Assembly: GCF_000615945.1 (NCBI RefSeq)
Contig: NZ_BAMO01000031.1
Location: forward strand, 1-61,095
Direction of reading: 5' to 3'
DNA from: Caldalkalibacillus mannanilyticus JCM 10596
GTDB taxonomy: Bacteria; Bacillota; Bacilli; Caldalkalibacillales; JCM-10596
Length of the DNA stretch: 61,095 bases
The position numbers and the translations under genes were made by a program. Position 1 is the first letter of the stretch; each line of letters begins with the position of its first letter. Shown here one piece after another: positions 17,357 to 26,844 of the stretch. The notes below the pieces were generated by a model. It did not search any database. It saw only the letters and a list, made by a program, of their open reading frames with translations, and was not told the DNA's origin.

Positions 17357-18570
17357 GTCCAGAGCAATTGATTCATATAAGTAGTACATTATTAGTAGTT
17401 GCTTTTTTTATCTATTTTGCAGCAGCTTTTAGTTTTGTGATTTCAGTTATAGGTAAGAATTGGTCCAATCGTGATGCAAATACTCACAAAAAACAATGGG
17501 GTACCTTAGGGGTCACTGTTACACTAGTAGGTTTTGCTTTTCAAATGGTATCATATATTATGAGGTGGATGGGACAGGGGCATGCTCCAGTGAGTAATAT
17601 GTTTGAATTTATGTCCTTCTTAGCCATGATGACGGCATTAGGATTCATTATCCTCTATTATATTTATCGTACGGCAGCTTTAGGAGCTTTTGTTCTGCCG
17701 ATGGTCGTTACTCTTATTGGCTGGGCATCTGTATTTGATTCAGATCCTAAACCATTAATTCCGGCACTTCAAAGCTATTGGTTGAAGATCCATGTATCCA
17801 TGGCAGCCTTATCAGAAGGCATATTTGCTGTAGGTTTTGCCGCAGGTTTGATGTATATCATCCGCACTGTCAACCAGAAGGTGGCTTCAGGTAAAACATT
17901 TGCATTGGAGTGCTTTCTCTCTACCATCTTAATGCTTATTGGATTTATTATCCTGACTTCAGCTTTTCGAGGAGTAGACTATCAGACATCATTTGAATAT
18001 ATCAATGAAAGAAATGAGTCTCAGGTGATCATGTATACTCTTCCTGCCATAGCCAAACCATATGATGGAAAGCAATTAACAGAAGATCGAATGAAACCTT
18101 TGATTTCGACTCCTTCTTGGATGAAAGGAAAGGATGCGCCTCGAAAATTCAATACGGTGGTATGGTCCTTTCTATCTGGTATGTTTTTATATGGTTTGTT
18201 AAGACTTATTCTGCGGAAGCGACTAGGTGCTGTGATGCAACCGTGGTTAGATGACCTAAAGCCATCAATGCTTGATGAAATTAGCTACCGAGCGATTGCC
18301 ATCGCTTTTCCTATATTTACTCTTGGTGCACTGATCTTTGCCATGATTTGGGCAGAGAAGGCATGGGGACGATTTTGGGGCTGGGACCCTAAGGAAGTGT
18401 GGGCATTGATTACCTTCCTATTCTATAGTGTGTATCTTCACCTAAGACTTTCAAAAGGATGGCATGGAGAAAAATCGGCTTGGTTAGCAGTAATTGGATT
18501 TATTATTATTATGTTTAATCTTGTTTTTGTTAATTTAATTATTGCTGGTTTACACTCTTATGCATCTTAA
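17353..18570 (+). CDS. resC: Cytochrome c biogenesis protein ResC (CcsA family)
   Basis: A 405-aa polytopic haem-handling protein. The family's tryptophan-rich WWD-type motif appears as WGRFWGWDPKEVWALI about 60 residues from the C-terminus, and paired histidines in flanking loops are expected to coordinate haem. Start ATG 17353 lies in the ATGA overlap with resB. resD begins 22 nt after its stop. Confidence 0.94.
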   Translation: MSPEQLIHISSTLLVVAFFIYFAAAFSFVISVIGKNWSNRDANTHKKQWGTLGVTVTLVGFAFQMVSYIMRWMGQGHAPVSNMFEFMSFLAMMTALGFIILYYIYRTAALGAFVLPMVVTLIGWASVFDSDPKPLIPALQSYWLKIHVSMAALSEGIFAVGFAAGLMYIIRTVNQKVASGKTFALECFLSTILMLIGFIILTSAFRGVDYQTSFEYINERNESQVIMYTLPAIAKPYDGKQLTEDRMKPLISTPSWMKGKDAPRKFNTVVWSFLSGMFLYGLLRLILRKRLGAVMQPWLDDLKPSMLDEISYRAIAIAFPIFTLGALIFAMIWAEKAWGRFWGWDPKEVWALITFLFYSVYLHLRLSKGWHGEKSAWLAVIGFIIIMFNLVFVNLIIAGLHSYAS

Positions 18571-18592
18571 ACGAATGGAAGGAGCCAAGAAG

Positions 18593-19309
18593 ATGGACAA
18601 AGACGTTAAAATATTGGTAGTGGATGATGAAGAAAGAATTCGTCGGCTTATTCGGATGTACCTTGAAAGAGAAGAATATACAATTGATGAAGCAGAAAAT
18701 GGTGAGGAAGCTCTCATTAAAGCGATTGATGTGAATTATGATTGCATTTTACTAGACCTCATGCTACCAGGAATGGATGGAATCGAGGTTTGTCAAAAAA
18801 TAAGAGAACATAAGTCAACACCGATTATTATGATTACAGCCAAAGGGGAAGAAACAAATCGAGTACATGGCTTTGAGGTAGGGGCAGACGATTATGTCGT
18901 TAAACCGTTCAGTCCTCGTGAAGTAGTTTATCGAGTAAAGGCGATTTTACGCCGTTCTTCTACAACTGCTTTTCTTAATCTTGATCAGACTGCCAATGAT
19001 GTGCTTGTTTTTGCTAATCTAACCATTGATCATGATGCTCACCGTGTGACCGCAGATGGGACGGATGTTAGTTTAACCCCTAAAGAGTACGAACTTCTTC
19101 ACTACTTAGCTTTGTCACCGAATAAGGTGTTTTCTAGAGAGCAATTGCTCAAGGATGTTTGGAACTACGAGTTTTTTGGTGATTTAAGAACTGTAGATAC
19201 TCATATCAAGAGATTGAGAGAGAAGCTAAATAAAGTGTCACCTCAGGCTGCCAACATGATTGCTACTGTTTGGGGAGTCGGTTATAAATTTGAGGTACCA
19301 GCAGAGTGA
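18593..19309 (+). CDS. resD: Redox response regulator ResD
   Basis: A 238-aa OmpR-type response regulator. The receiver domain has the acidic pocket LVVDDEE, the phospho-acceptor Asp in LLDLMLPGMDG and the conserved Lys in VVKPFSP. The winged-helix DNA-binding domain has LTPKEYELL and VDTHIKRLREKL. ResD activates respiration and nitrate/nitrite genes under low oxygen in B. subtilis. GGAAGGAGCCAAGAAG precedes ATG 18593; the longer frame from 18542 runs into the end of resC. It overlaps resE by 4 nt. Confidence 0.94.
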   Translation: MDKDVKILVVDDEERIRRLIRMYLEREEYTIDEAENGEEALIKAIDVNYDCILLDLMLPGMDGIEVCQKIREHKSTPIIMITAKGEETNRVHGFEVGADDYVVKPFSPREVVYRVKAILRRSSTTAFLNLDQTANDVLVFANLTIDHDAHRVTADGTDVSLTPKEYELLHYLALSPNKVFSREQLLKDVWNYEFFGDLRTVDTHIKRLREKLNKVSPQAANMIATVWGVGYKFEVPAE

Positions 19310-21092
19310 AAAGTTTATGGAGAAGTGTCGTTGGAAAGCTATGGATGACAGTCATTGCATTAGTGGCTGTCGTTCTTCTTATTTTAACGATCTTACTTGT
19401 GCAGCTGTTTGACCGTTTTTATTATGAACAACAATATAATCAGTTGACCGCATTAACAACAAAAATAGCTACTATTTTTCAAACCTATGAAGATACACAT
19501 CTTGCCCTTCATACAGCGAAAGAGCTTATTGAAGTTTCTAAATCAGGATTAACCATCGTAGGTCCGAGATCTACTGATTTATTTGTTAGTAAAGTAGAGA
19601 ATGTACCTGAATTAAATGCAGAGCTATTGATAACACATCCAGAAATTCAGCAGGTGTTTCGAGGATTAAAAATAGCGAATCGGGGACATTTTTCATTTGT
19701 CAGTGAGCAGGGAACCATTGAAATTGATATGATTATTGTTGGAGTACCATTGATCATAGAAAGTCAACAAAGTGGTGCTGTTTTCTTATATCAGACCTTG
19801 GATGACATTAATAGTACAATTAATGAAGCGAAAAGAATCATTCTATTCTCAGCCTCAATAGGGATTGCTTTGACTACCGTTTTTGCTTTCTTCTTGTCGA
19901 CACGAATTACCTTACCGCTAAGACAGATGAAGGTAGCGGCAGACAATATGTCTAAAGGAGACTTTCATACTCGAGTGTCTATTCGTACCTCGGATGAAAT
20001 TGGAAATTTAGCGTTAACCTTTAATCATATGGCGGAGCAACTGAATGATTCGATCCATGCTCTTTCACATGAAAAAGAACAGCTTTCCAATATCCTTCGG
20101 AGTATGGTGGACGGTGTTATTACACTTGATGTTCAAGGGAAAGTGATTTTAATTAATCCTCCGGCAGAAAACATGCTGACGACATGGAAATATGAAGAAA
20201 ATTTGTTTGATTCAGATGCTGTTCCAAGACTTCTCTTAAATATCTTTCAACGAGTGGTTGAAACAGAAAAAGAATATACAACTACAGTTTCAGCACAAGG
20301 GAGATTTTGGACGATTGCGATGGCTCCATTATATAGGCAAAATATAATCAGAGGAACTGTAGCGGTTATCCGAGATATGACAGAAGAAAAACGACTGGAT
20401 AAGCTAAGAAAAGACTTTGTAGCCAATGTTTCTCATGAGTTAAGAACGCCATTATCAATGATGCAGGGGTATAGTGAAGCGCTGGTGGACGATATTGTCG
20501 ATCATGCTGAGGACCGTAAGGAAATCGCTCAAATTATACATGATGAATCACTCAGGATGGGGCGACTTGTCAATGAATTACTCGATCTTGCACGTATGGA
20601 GGCAGGTCATATTGAACTTCATATGGAAGATGTGGATTTGTGTTCGGTCGTACACAAAGCGACGCGTAAATTTGCAGCCCTAGCCAAAGAACAAAAGATC
20701 AAGCTCGTTGAGAATTTTGATCCATTAGAACAGGAATATAGCATAGATCCTGACCGAATGGAGCAGGTCTTAACCAATTTAATTGATAATGCCATTCGGC
20801 ATACACCTGAAGAAGGAAAAGTGACCATTGGTTTGCGTGAAGAAAGGGATACATTATTTCTTTCTGTTGAGGACACAGGATCTGGTATTCCAGAGGACGA
20901 TCTGCCATTTGTTTTTGAACGTTTCTATAAAGCCGACAAAGCAAGAACGAGAGGAAGAGCAGGAACGGGGATCGGTCTTTCTATTGTCAAGCATTTAGTA
21001 GAAGCGCACGAAGGCATATTCAAGTCCATAGCAAGCTAGGGGAGGGCACCTCCTTTACCATTCAATTACCTAGAAAAAAAGAGCAAGTGTAG
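19306..21092 (+). CDS. resE: Redox sensor histidine kinase ResE (frameshifted near its C-terminus)
   Basis: A membrane sensor kinase of about 595 aa. Two membrane helices (about residues 9-31 and 180-200) flank an extracytoplasmic sensor domain. HAMP, PAS-like, HisKA (FVANVSHELRTPLSMMQ) and HATPase domains (NLIDNAIRHTPEEG, DTGSGIP, GTGIGLSIV) follow. The frame given stops at 21039 after EGIFKSIAS. One extra C at about 21015 restores EGHIQVHSKLGEGTSFTIQL and a stop at 21090-21092, the expected family ending. I therefore read the break as a one-base sequencing loss. Start GTG 19306 overlaps resD. Confidence 0.9.
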
Positions 21093-21127
21093 AGGATCAT
21101 TATACTTGGAACGAGGAGTCGTTTACA

Positions 21128-21886
21128 GTGAGGAAAAAGGTTTTACAACTAAGCATGTTGGTCTGCTTCATCAGTCTGTTTCTTCTAAGTGCTTGCTCTG
21201 AGCCTTCAAGCATGGGAGACATAGAAGAAGGAACTGTATTACGAGTGGTTGATGGCGATACAATCAAAGTGAAGCTAAATGGGGTTGAAGAAACAGTTCG
21301 GCTGCTTTGTATCGATACTCCAGAAATGAAGGACAAACGTTTTGACGGGCCGCAGCCTTTTGCTGAAGAAGCGACTGAGTTCGTTACAGATATGCTATCA
21401 GGAAAAAAGGTAGAACTTGAGCTAGGGCTAGGAAATGGGCGAGATAAGTATGGACGTCTTTTAGCTTATGTCTACGTGGATGGTCAGATGATCAATGAAC
21501 GATTGTTAGAGGAAGGGTTGGCAAGAGTCGCTTATGTCTACTCTCCTAACACCAAATATGTCGATCAATTTCGCGAAATTCAGCGCCAATCCCAGAAAGA
21601 AGGGAAAGGAATCTGGAGCTTGGAAAATTATGCTCAGGAAGATGGGTTTCACACTCAAAATGTGAAAGAAGCTGTAGTTTCGTCTAAGGTACAAAAGAAG
21701 GAAGTTACTGCTTCAGCTCAGGTTCAAAGCTCATCCGATTGCACAATCAAAGGCAATATTAACTCCAAAGGGGAAAAGATTTATCATCTTCCGGGGGGAG
21801 CCTATTATGATAGAACTAAGGAAGAAATGATGTTTTGCACGGAAAGCGAAGCAGAACAAGCTGGCTTCAGACGCTCATCCAGATAG
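21128..21886 (+). CDS. Lipoprotein thermonuclease with C-terminal sunset-like domain
   Basis: A 252-aa lipoprotein. A lipobox (LLSACS, lipidated Cys near residue 23) ends the signal peptide. A staphylococcal-nuclease domain follows: VVDGDTIKVKLNG, VRLLCIDTPEM with the catalytic Arg, and DKYGRLLAYVYV with the catalytic Glu. The C-terminus has a second small domain, CTIKGNINSKGEKIYHLPGG...CTESEAEQAGFRRS, typical of extracellular nucleases. It should cut DNA or RNA at the cell surface. Start GTG 21128 lies behind GGAACGAGGAG. Confidence 0.9.
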   Translation: MRKKVLQLSMLVCFISLFLLSACSEPSSMGDIEEGTVLRVVDGDTIKVKLNGVEETVRLLCIDTPEMKDKRFDGPQPFAEEATEFVTDMLSGKKVELELGLGNGRDKYGRLLAYVYVDGQMINERLLEEGLARVAYVYSPNTKYVDQFREIQRQSQKEGKGIWSLENYAQEDGFHTQNVKEAVVSSKVQKKEVTASAQVQSSSDCTIKGNINSKGEKIYHLPGGAYYDRTKEEMMFCTESEAEQAGFRRSSR

Positions 21887-21961
21887 TTCTTAGTCTATGG
21901 GCTAAGGAATTACGTGTCTATGATGAAACGAATCAGGGAAAATGGAATATACTATACACAG

Positions 21962-21991
21962 AAAACCACTTTACGAATAAGTGGTTTTTTT
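21962..21991 (+). terminator. Rho-independent terminator
   Basis: AAAACCACTT and AAGTGGTTTT pair around a 7-nt loop and run into T residues. It ends the nuclease gene just before the YpmS-like gene. Confidence 0.88.
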
Positions 21992-22014
21992 AGATATTGA
22001 AGGAGGTTTTATTC

Positions 22015-22608
22015 TTGGACTATTCAAAGGCAAAGCGCTGGAAATTTTCATTTTTCTTTTTACTCACTCTCAATGTCATTGTCCTTCTTTTCCTTATTGT
22101 GACGTTATTAGTGGTCTGGCCTAATCAGCAAAGTGTATCGATAGAGGTGGAAGATTCCCTTCTTGAAGAAGCTATGTTTTCCCTTCACTCAAATAAGGAG
22201 AGCATGAACAAAATGATCCAGAAATATATACACAGAGAAGGTCAGAGTTCGAATATGAAATACCGTTTGTATCTTGATGATAAAGTAGTTCTTGAAAGCG
22301 GTTTGAACATTTTAGGTCAGGATATCCCCATTACGCTCACTTTCATTCCTAAAGTGACAGAGCATGGTAATTTATTACTTATCCAAGAAGAATTTACGTT
22401 AGCAGGGTTTCAGCTTCCTTCATATCATTTGCTTGAATTAATAAAAAACACCTATACATTTCCAGCTTGGGTATCTATTAATCCTGAACAAAATCATATT
22501 TATCTCACCTTTTCCCAGATGAATACGAAAGGTTCCTTTAAGATAAGAGCAAAAGAGTTTGATCTACCCCACGATAAAATAGAGTTTTCTGTATATTACG
22601 CTCCATAA
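22015..22608 (+). CDS. YpmS-like membrane-anchored protein (DUF2140)
   Basis: A 197-aa protein with one N-terminal membrane helix (about residues 9-34) and an extracytoplasmic domain, matching the YpmS/DUF2140 family in layout: SVSIEVEDSLLEEA, a central strand-rich part, and FPAWVSINPEQNHIYL. Its function is unknown. I choose TTG 22015, which follows AAGGAGG at about 22000; the upstream ATG at 21997 overlaps that ribosome-binding site and the terminator tail. Confidence 0.72.
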   Translation: MDYSKAKRWKFSFFFLLTLNVIVLLFLIVTLLVVWPNQQSVSIEVEDSLLEEAMFSLHSNKESMNKMIQKYIHREGQSSNMKYRLYLDDKVVLESGLNILGQDIPITLTFIPKVTEHGNLLLIQEEFTLAGFQLPSYHLLELIKNTYTFPAWVSINPEQNHIYLTFSQMNTKGSFKIRAKEFDLPHDKIEFSVYYAP

Positions 22609-22654
22609 ACGGAAGGCTAAGGAGGAAAGAGTAAGAGTTAGGAGGGTACTTTAG

Positions 22655-24634
22655 GTGTTGAGGAAATATGTCATTGTATTCTTGCTTGTCATTCTAACTG
22701 CTTGCCATACTGGAAATCCAATGGGGGGAAATATCAAATCTTTTCATGAAAAGTTGGATAAAAAAAATAACCATCATAAAAAAGTGATTTTAATCTTAGT
22801 TGATTCCATGATGGGGGGATTAGTAGATAGTAGTGTGAAAAAAGGGAATGTTCCTGCTCTACAATTCCTGATTGAGAATGGTCAATATTATAAAGATGTA
22901 GTGGCGCCATTTCCCACTATGTCCGTAACCATTGAAAGCTCCATTATTACAGGAGTGATGCCAGATAAGCATAAAATTCCTGGATTGGCTTGGTACCATC
23001 CTAAAGAAGATCGAATCGTTAACTATGGAACCTCCTTAGGAATTTTAATGCGCTCTGGTTTTCATGAGGGAGTGAAGGATGCCTTATTTCATTTAAACAA
23101 TACCCATCTTAGTCCTAAAGTGACGACTATTTTTGAAGAACTGGATCAAAAGGGTAAAACCTCTGGGGCAATTAATACGCTACTTTACCGAGGGAATTAT
23201 CTTCATCGTCTCACTTTGCCCCCTTTAGCTGATGAAGTACTTAATGTTCCCGAAGCTTTTGAAACAAAAGGACCTCACGTTTTAGCGTTTGGACAATTCT
23301 CTAAACCAGAGATATTAGAAAAAAAAGAGTTATCTGATGGGTATACAGAGCGGCTCGGACTCAATGATCAATATTCTGTGGAGGTTACTCAGCAACTTAT
23401 CGAACAAGGGGATCAACCCGATTTTTTAATGATTTTTCTTCCGGATTATGACAAGATCGTCCATAAAGAAGGCCCTCACTATAGGAAGGGATTCGAGGAT
23501 GTGGAATTGTATATTCAAAGTATTCTTAATTCGTATGATTCGTGGCAAGAGGCTATAGATGATAATATCATTATCCTCTTGGGTGATCATGGACAGGATC
23601 ATATCTTGCCAGATGAAAATGAGTTAGGAATCAATTTAGATCATATCTACCGAAACTATCGTATTTCTTCGTTACGTGAGCCTGTGAGTCACGGAGAAAT
23701 TGCTTTTGCTGTGAACCAAAGAATGACTTATGTCTACGATGTCCATAATCAAAATTTAATTCCTTCCTTAGTGGAGCAAGCGTTAACCGAACCTAAAATT
23801 GATCTCATCGCTTGGAAAGATCACAAGCAATGGGTGGAAGTGGCTTCACCAAATGATCAGCGCCGCTTGCGTTTTAAACCGGGAGGAGAATGGGAAGATG
23901 AGTATGGTCAAACGTGGGAAATAGAGGGAGAGCCCGAAGTCATAGGAGTTCGGATTGATTCTTATGATAAGAGAAAGATTTCATATACCGATAATCCAGA
24001 CGGGTTTAATCAACTCTATAGTGCCTTAGAAAGTCAGAAAGATGCTCCGACTTTAATCCTTACCGCTAAGCCTGGTTATTCATTTCAATCTGAGGGAACT
24101 CCGACGCATCCCGATGGTGGGGAACATGGGGGGCTTCATCGCAATGATTCTTTAGCAGCGATGATTATTGCTGGGACAGATCAGAAGCCACCAAATCTTA
24201 GAATGGTGGACTTGAAGCAATATATCATGGATCTCTTGACAGAAAATCCTGAGTGGAGAAAACGATCTAGTCTGGTCAAAGAGACTAAAGAGGAGGAAAA
24301 GGAAGAACCACCTAAAGTAAAAAGAAATATAGCCAATAAAACAAAGGAAATCGTGACAAGTACTGATGGGGTGATTGGAGCGGTAAGCGTTGCTCTAGAT
24401 AAAGAGTTATTTGTAGCGGTAGAAGTGGAAAGATGGCACCGTTTTAGGTTAAAAACTCTTCGCTCTGACCTTTACGAGCTCCTATCGCATCGTTTTAAGG
24501 ATTATAAAGTTAATATATCCACAGATTGGAAAATATACAGAGAAATCAAGAAGCTGGAAGACGAGATTAACGACTTATCAGGTGAGGAGGTAAAAAAGAG
24601 ATTAGAAAAAATTGAAAAAAGTATGAAAGGGTAG
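22655..24634 (+). CDS. Alkaline-phosphatase-fold phosphodiesterase lipoprotein with C-terminal YhcN/YlaJ-like domain
   Basis: A 659-aa protein. A signal peptide ends in a lipobox (LTACHTG). Residues about 40-530 form a type I phosphodiesterase/nucleotide pyrophosphatase domain: ILVDSMMGG in the metal and nucleophile region, FPTMSVTIESSIITG, a GDHGQDH metal motif, and a late GGEHGGLH motif. After a Lys/Glu-rich linker, residues about 555-659 look like a YhcN/YlaJ sporulation-lipoprotein domain (VIGAVSVALDKELFVAVEVE then a basic helix pair). That domain usually occurs alone. Start GTG 22655 lies behind AGGAGGG. Enzyme substrate is unknown. Confidence 0.82.
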   Translation: MLRKYVIVFLLVILTACHTGNPMGGNIKSFHEKLDKKNNHHKKVILILVDSMMGGLVDSSVKKGNVPALQFLIENGQYYKDVVAPFPTMSVTIESSIITGVMPDKHKIPGLAWYHPKEDRIVNYGTSLGILMRSGFHEGVKDALFHLNNTHLSPKVTTIFEELDQKGKTSGAINTLLYRGNYLHRLTLPPLADEVLNVPEAFETKGPHVLAFGQFSKPEILEKKELSDGYTERLGLNDQYSVEVTQQLIEQGDQPDFLMIFLPDYDKIVHKEGPHYRKGFEDVELYIQSILNSYDSWQEAIDDNIIILLGDHGQDHILPDENELGINLDHIYRNYRISSLREPVSHGEIAFAVNQRMTYVYDVHNQNLIPSLVEQALTEPKIDLIAWKDHKQWVEVASPNDQRRLRFKPGGEWEDEYGQTWEIEGEPEVIGVRIDSYDKRKISYTDNPDGFNQLYSALESQKDAPTLILTAKPGYSFQSEGTPTHPDGGEHGGLHRNDSLAAMIIAGTDQKPPNLRMVDLKQYIMDLLTENPEWRKRSSLVKETKEEEKEEPPKVKRNIANKTKEIVTSTDGVIGAVSVALDKELFVAVEVERWHRFRLKTLRSDLYELLSHRFKDYKVNISTDWKIYREIKKLEDEINDLSGEEVKKRLEKIEKSMKG

Positions 24635-24721
24635 AATAAGAAATAATTGCTAATAAGAACTTTCCATGCTACCATGATAGTGGAACAATATTAACTATTT
24701 CACGATTAAGGAGCGCATTTT

Positions 24722-24996
24722 ATGTTTCCAAAGCGATTAGGTTTGGCAGTGTGGCTAAATAATACAAAGATGGCAAGGCACCTTCGCCGTTTTGGCAATG
24801 TTCATTATATTTCACGTAAAATGCGTTATGCGATTCTTTACGTGGATGAACAGAAACTTGATGAAACCATTTTAAAATTAAATCAGTTTAATTTTGTAAA
24901 AAAAGTTGAACTTTCTCACCGACATGAATTGAAAACGGAATATCAAAATGCTAAGCCAGATAAAGCCAAGGAATACGACTATAAAATGGCTTATAA
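24722..24996 (+). CDS. ylbG: YlbG family protein (probable frameshift at its end)
   Basis: A small conserved Bacillales protein of about 91 aa and unknown function, normally next to rsmD, as here. The sequence runs from MFPKRLGLAVWLNN through FGNVHYISRKMRYAILYVDE to KPDKAKEYDYKM. As given, the frame then continues 56 residues into an unrelated tail, through a hairpin repeat and the next gene's ribosome-binding site, ending at 25165. One extra G in GG 24988-24989 gives KMGL-stop at 24994-24996, the usual YlbG length. That correction is my inference. A start at ATG 24722 follows TTAAGGAGCGC. Confidence 0.85.
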
Positions 24997-25062
24997 TGTA
25001 ATGAACATAGACTCTCGACTTATTCCTACCAATGGATTGAGGAAGGGAGTCTTTTTTATCTC

Positions 25063-25114
25063 GTTCTACCTGACAAGTGGAGTAAAAACTCTATCTGATG
25101 AAAGTCTACTTTAT
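25063..25114 (+). repeat. Dispersed hairpin repeat, copy A (diverged)
   Basis: The right half, from AGTAAAAACTC to AAGTCTACTTTAT, matches copies B and C almost base for base, while the left arm is degraded. It lies directly upstream of the ribosome-binding site for the gene starting at 25137. Confidence 0.7.
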
Positions 25115-25136
25115 AATTCTAAAGGAGGAGAAAAAG

Positions 25137-25502
25137 TTGGGATGGAATCAATTCTTTTTTTCTAGCTTTGTCTTGATTATGTTTTTTCTGGTTGGGATGT
25201 TGATCTTTGACACTCTTAGAAAAGGACGACTTCGAAAGAAAAAAGAACAAGAGGATCCGTCATACTTGTTCACCATTATTATTCCCGCGATTATTGCATC
25301 TTTAGTTGCGCAGGGACTATTACCCAAAGAACAAGAAGCAGAGATACAGGCAAATTCCCTGACCGATTTAGAACATTACCTAATTGAGCAACAAATTTTT
25401 GAGTCTAGAGAGGAAATAGAGGATTGGATTCTCAAGCAGCCTGAACTTGTAGGCTATGGAGATAGTATTTTTGGTTATCAAGATCATGGTGACTTTTCAT
25501 AA
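25137..25502 (+). CDS. Hypothetical membrane-anchored protein, 121 aa
   Basis: I recognise no family. A hydrophobic N-terminal segment (about residues 6-25) is followed by a basic stretch (RKGRLRKKKEQ), which predicts a cytoplasmic tail. A second hydrophobic patch (FTIIIPAIIASLVAQGLL) and an acidic C-terminal region follow. TTG 25137 is preferred because AAAGGAGGAG lies 7 nt upstream. The stop codon overlaps the T-run end of a minus-strand terminator, so it faces a probable antisense-oriented small RNA gene. Confidence 0.55.
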   Translation: MGWNQFFFSSFVLIMFFLVGMLIFDTLRKGRLRKKKEQEDPSYLFTIIIPAIIASLVAQGLLPKEQEAEIQANSLTDLEHYLIEQQIFESREEIEDWILKQPELVGYGDSIFGYQDHGDFS

Positions 25503-25541
25503 AAAAAAAGGCCATCTACACCTTTTAAGGAGTAGACGGCC
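25501..25541 (-). terminator. Rho-independent terminator of a minus-strand transcript
   Basis: GGCCATCTAC and GTAGACGGCC pair over 10 bp (one mismatch or wobble). On the minus strand the hairpin is followed by nine T; on the plus strand no T-run follows. It therefore terminates transcription running leftward. Confidence 0.85.
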
Positions 25542-25650
25542 AATGGGAGAGGAGAAACCGGAGGAAGAGCTTATGGGGAAACGTAAGTCTTCTCCGCGGT
25601 TGTCTACGACATCTCTCGATGTCGATAGTTCTATTATGGACCGCAAGTAG
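25501..25650 (-). ncRNA. csfG: Probable minus-strand small RNA, CsfG-like
   Basis: On the minus strand, three structures lie in a row. The first is CGACATC-GAGA-GATGTCG, a perfect 7-bp stem with a GNRA loop (plus coordinates 25607-25624), enclosed by GCGGT/ACCGC. Next is a stem GAAGA-CTTA/TAAG-TCTTC that displays a CGTTTCCCCA loop. A pyrimidine-rich strand follows (TTTCTCCTCTCCC), then the terminator. No convincing coding frame exists. From memory, the sporulation-specific RNA CsfG lies between ylbG and ylbH (rsmD) in B. subtilis, which is exactly this position. Identity is inferred from location and structure, not from an alignment. Confidence 0.68.
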
Positions 25651-25732
25651 AAAAATATACCTTAAAAAATAATTTTTTTGTGATAACATATGATAAGGAT
25701 ATGTAGAAAATAAATGTAGAAACGGTGGTCAT

Positions 25733-26783
<1,051 letters not shown>

Positions 26784-26791
26784 AAATGAAC

Positions 26792-26823
26792 TGGCGTGCT
26801 AATTTTTTAGCCACGTCTTTTTT
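26792..26823. terminator. Terminator between coaD and ylbJ, possibly bidirectional
   Basis: GGCGTG-CTA and TAG-CCACGTC pair around a T-rich loop, followed by TTTTTT on the plus strand. On the minus strand a short T-run (TTTTT) lies a few bases beyond, so it may also stop ylbJ. Confidence 0.65.
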
Positions 26824-26844
26824 GTGTCTATTTTTTATCTCGTT

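Noticed and set aside
25543-25650. 35-aa reading frame MGEEKPEEELMGKRKSS... on the plus strand
   Set aside because: Its ribosome-binding site is too far away, and the frame coincides with the structured minus-strand RNA, which explains the region better.
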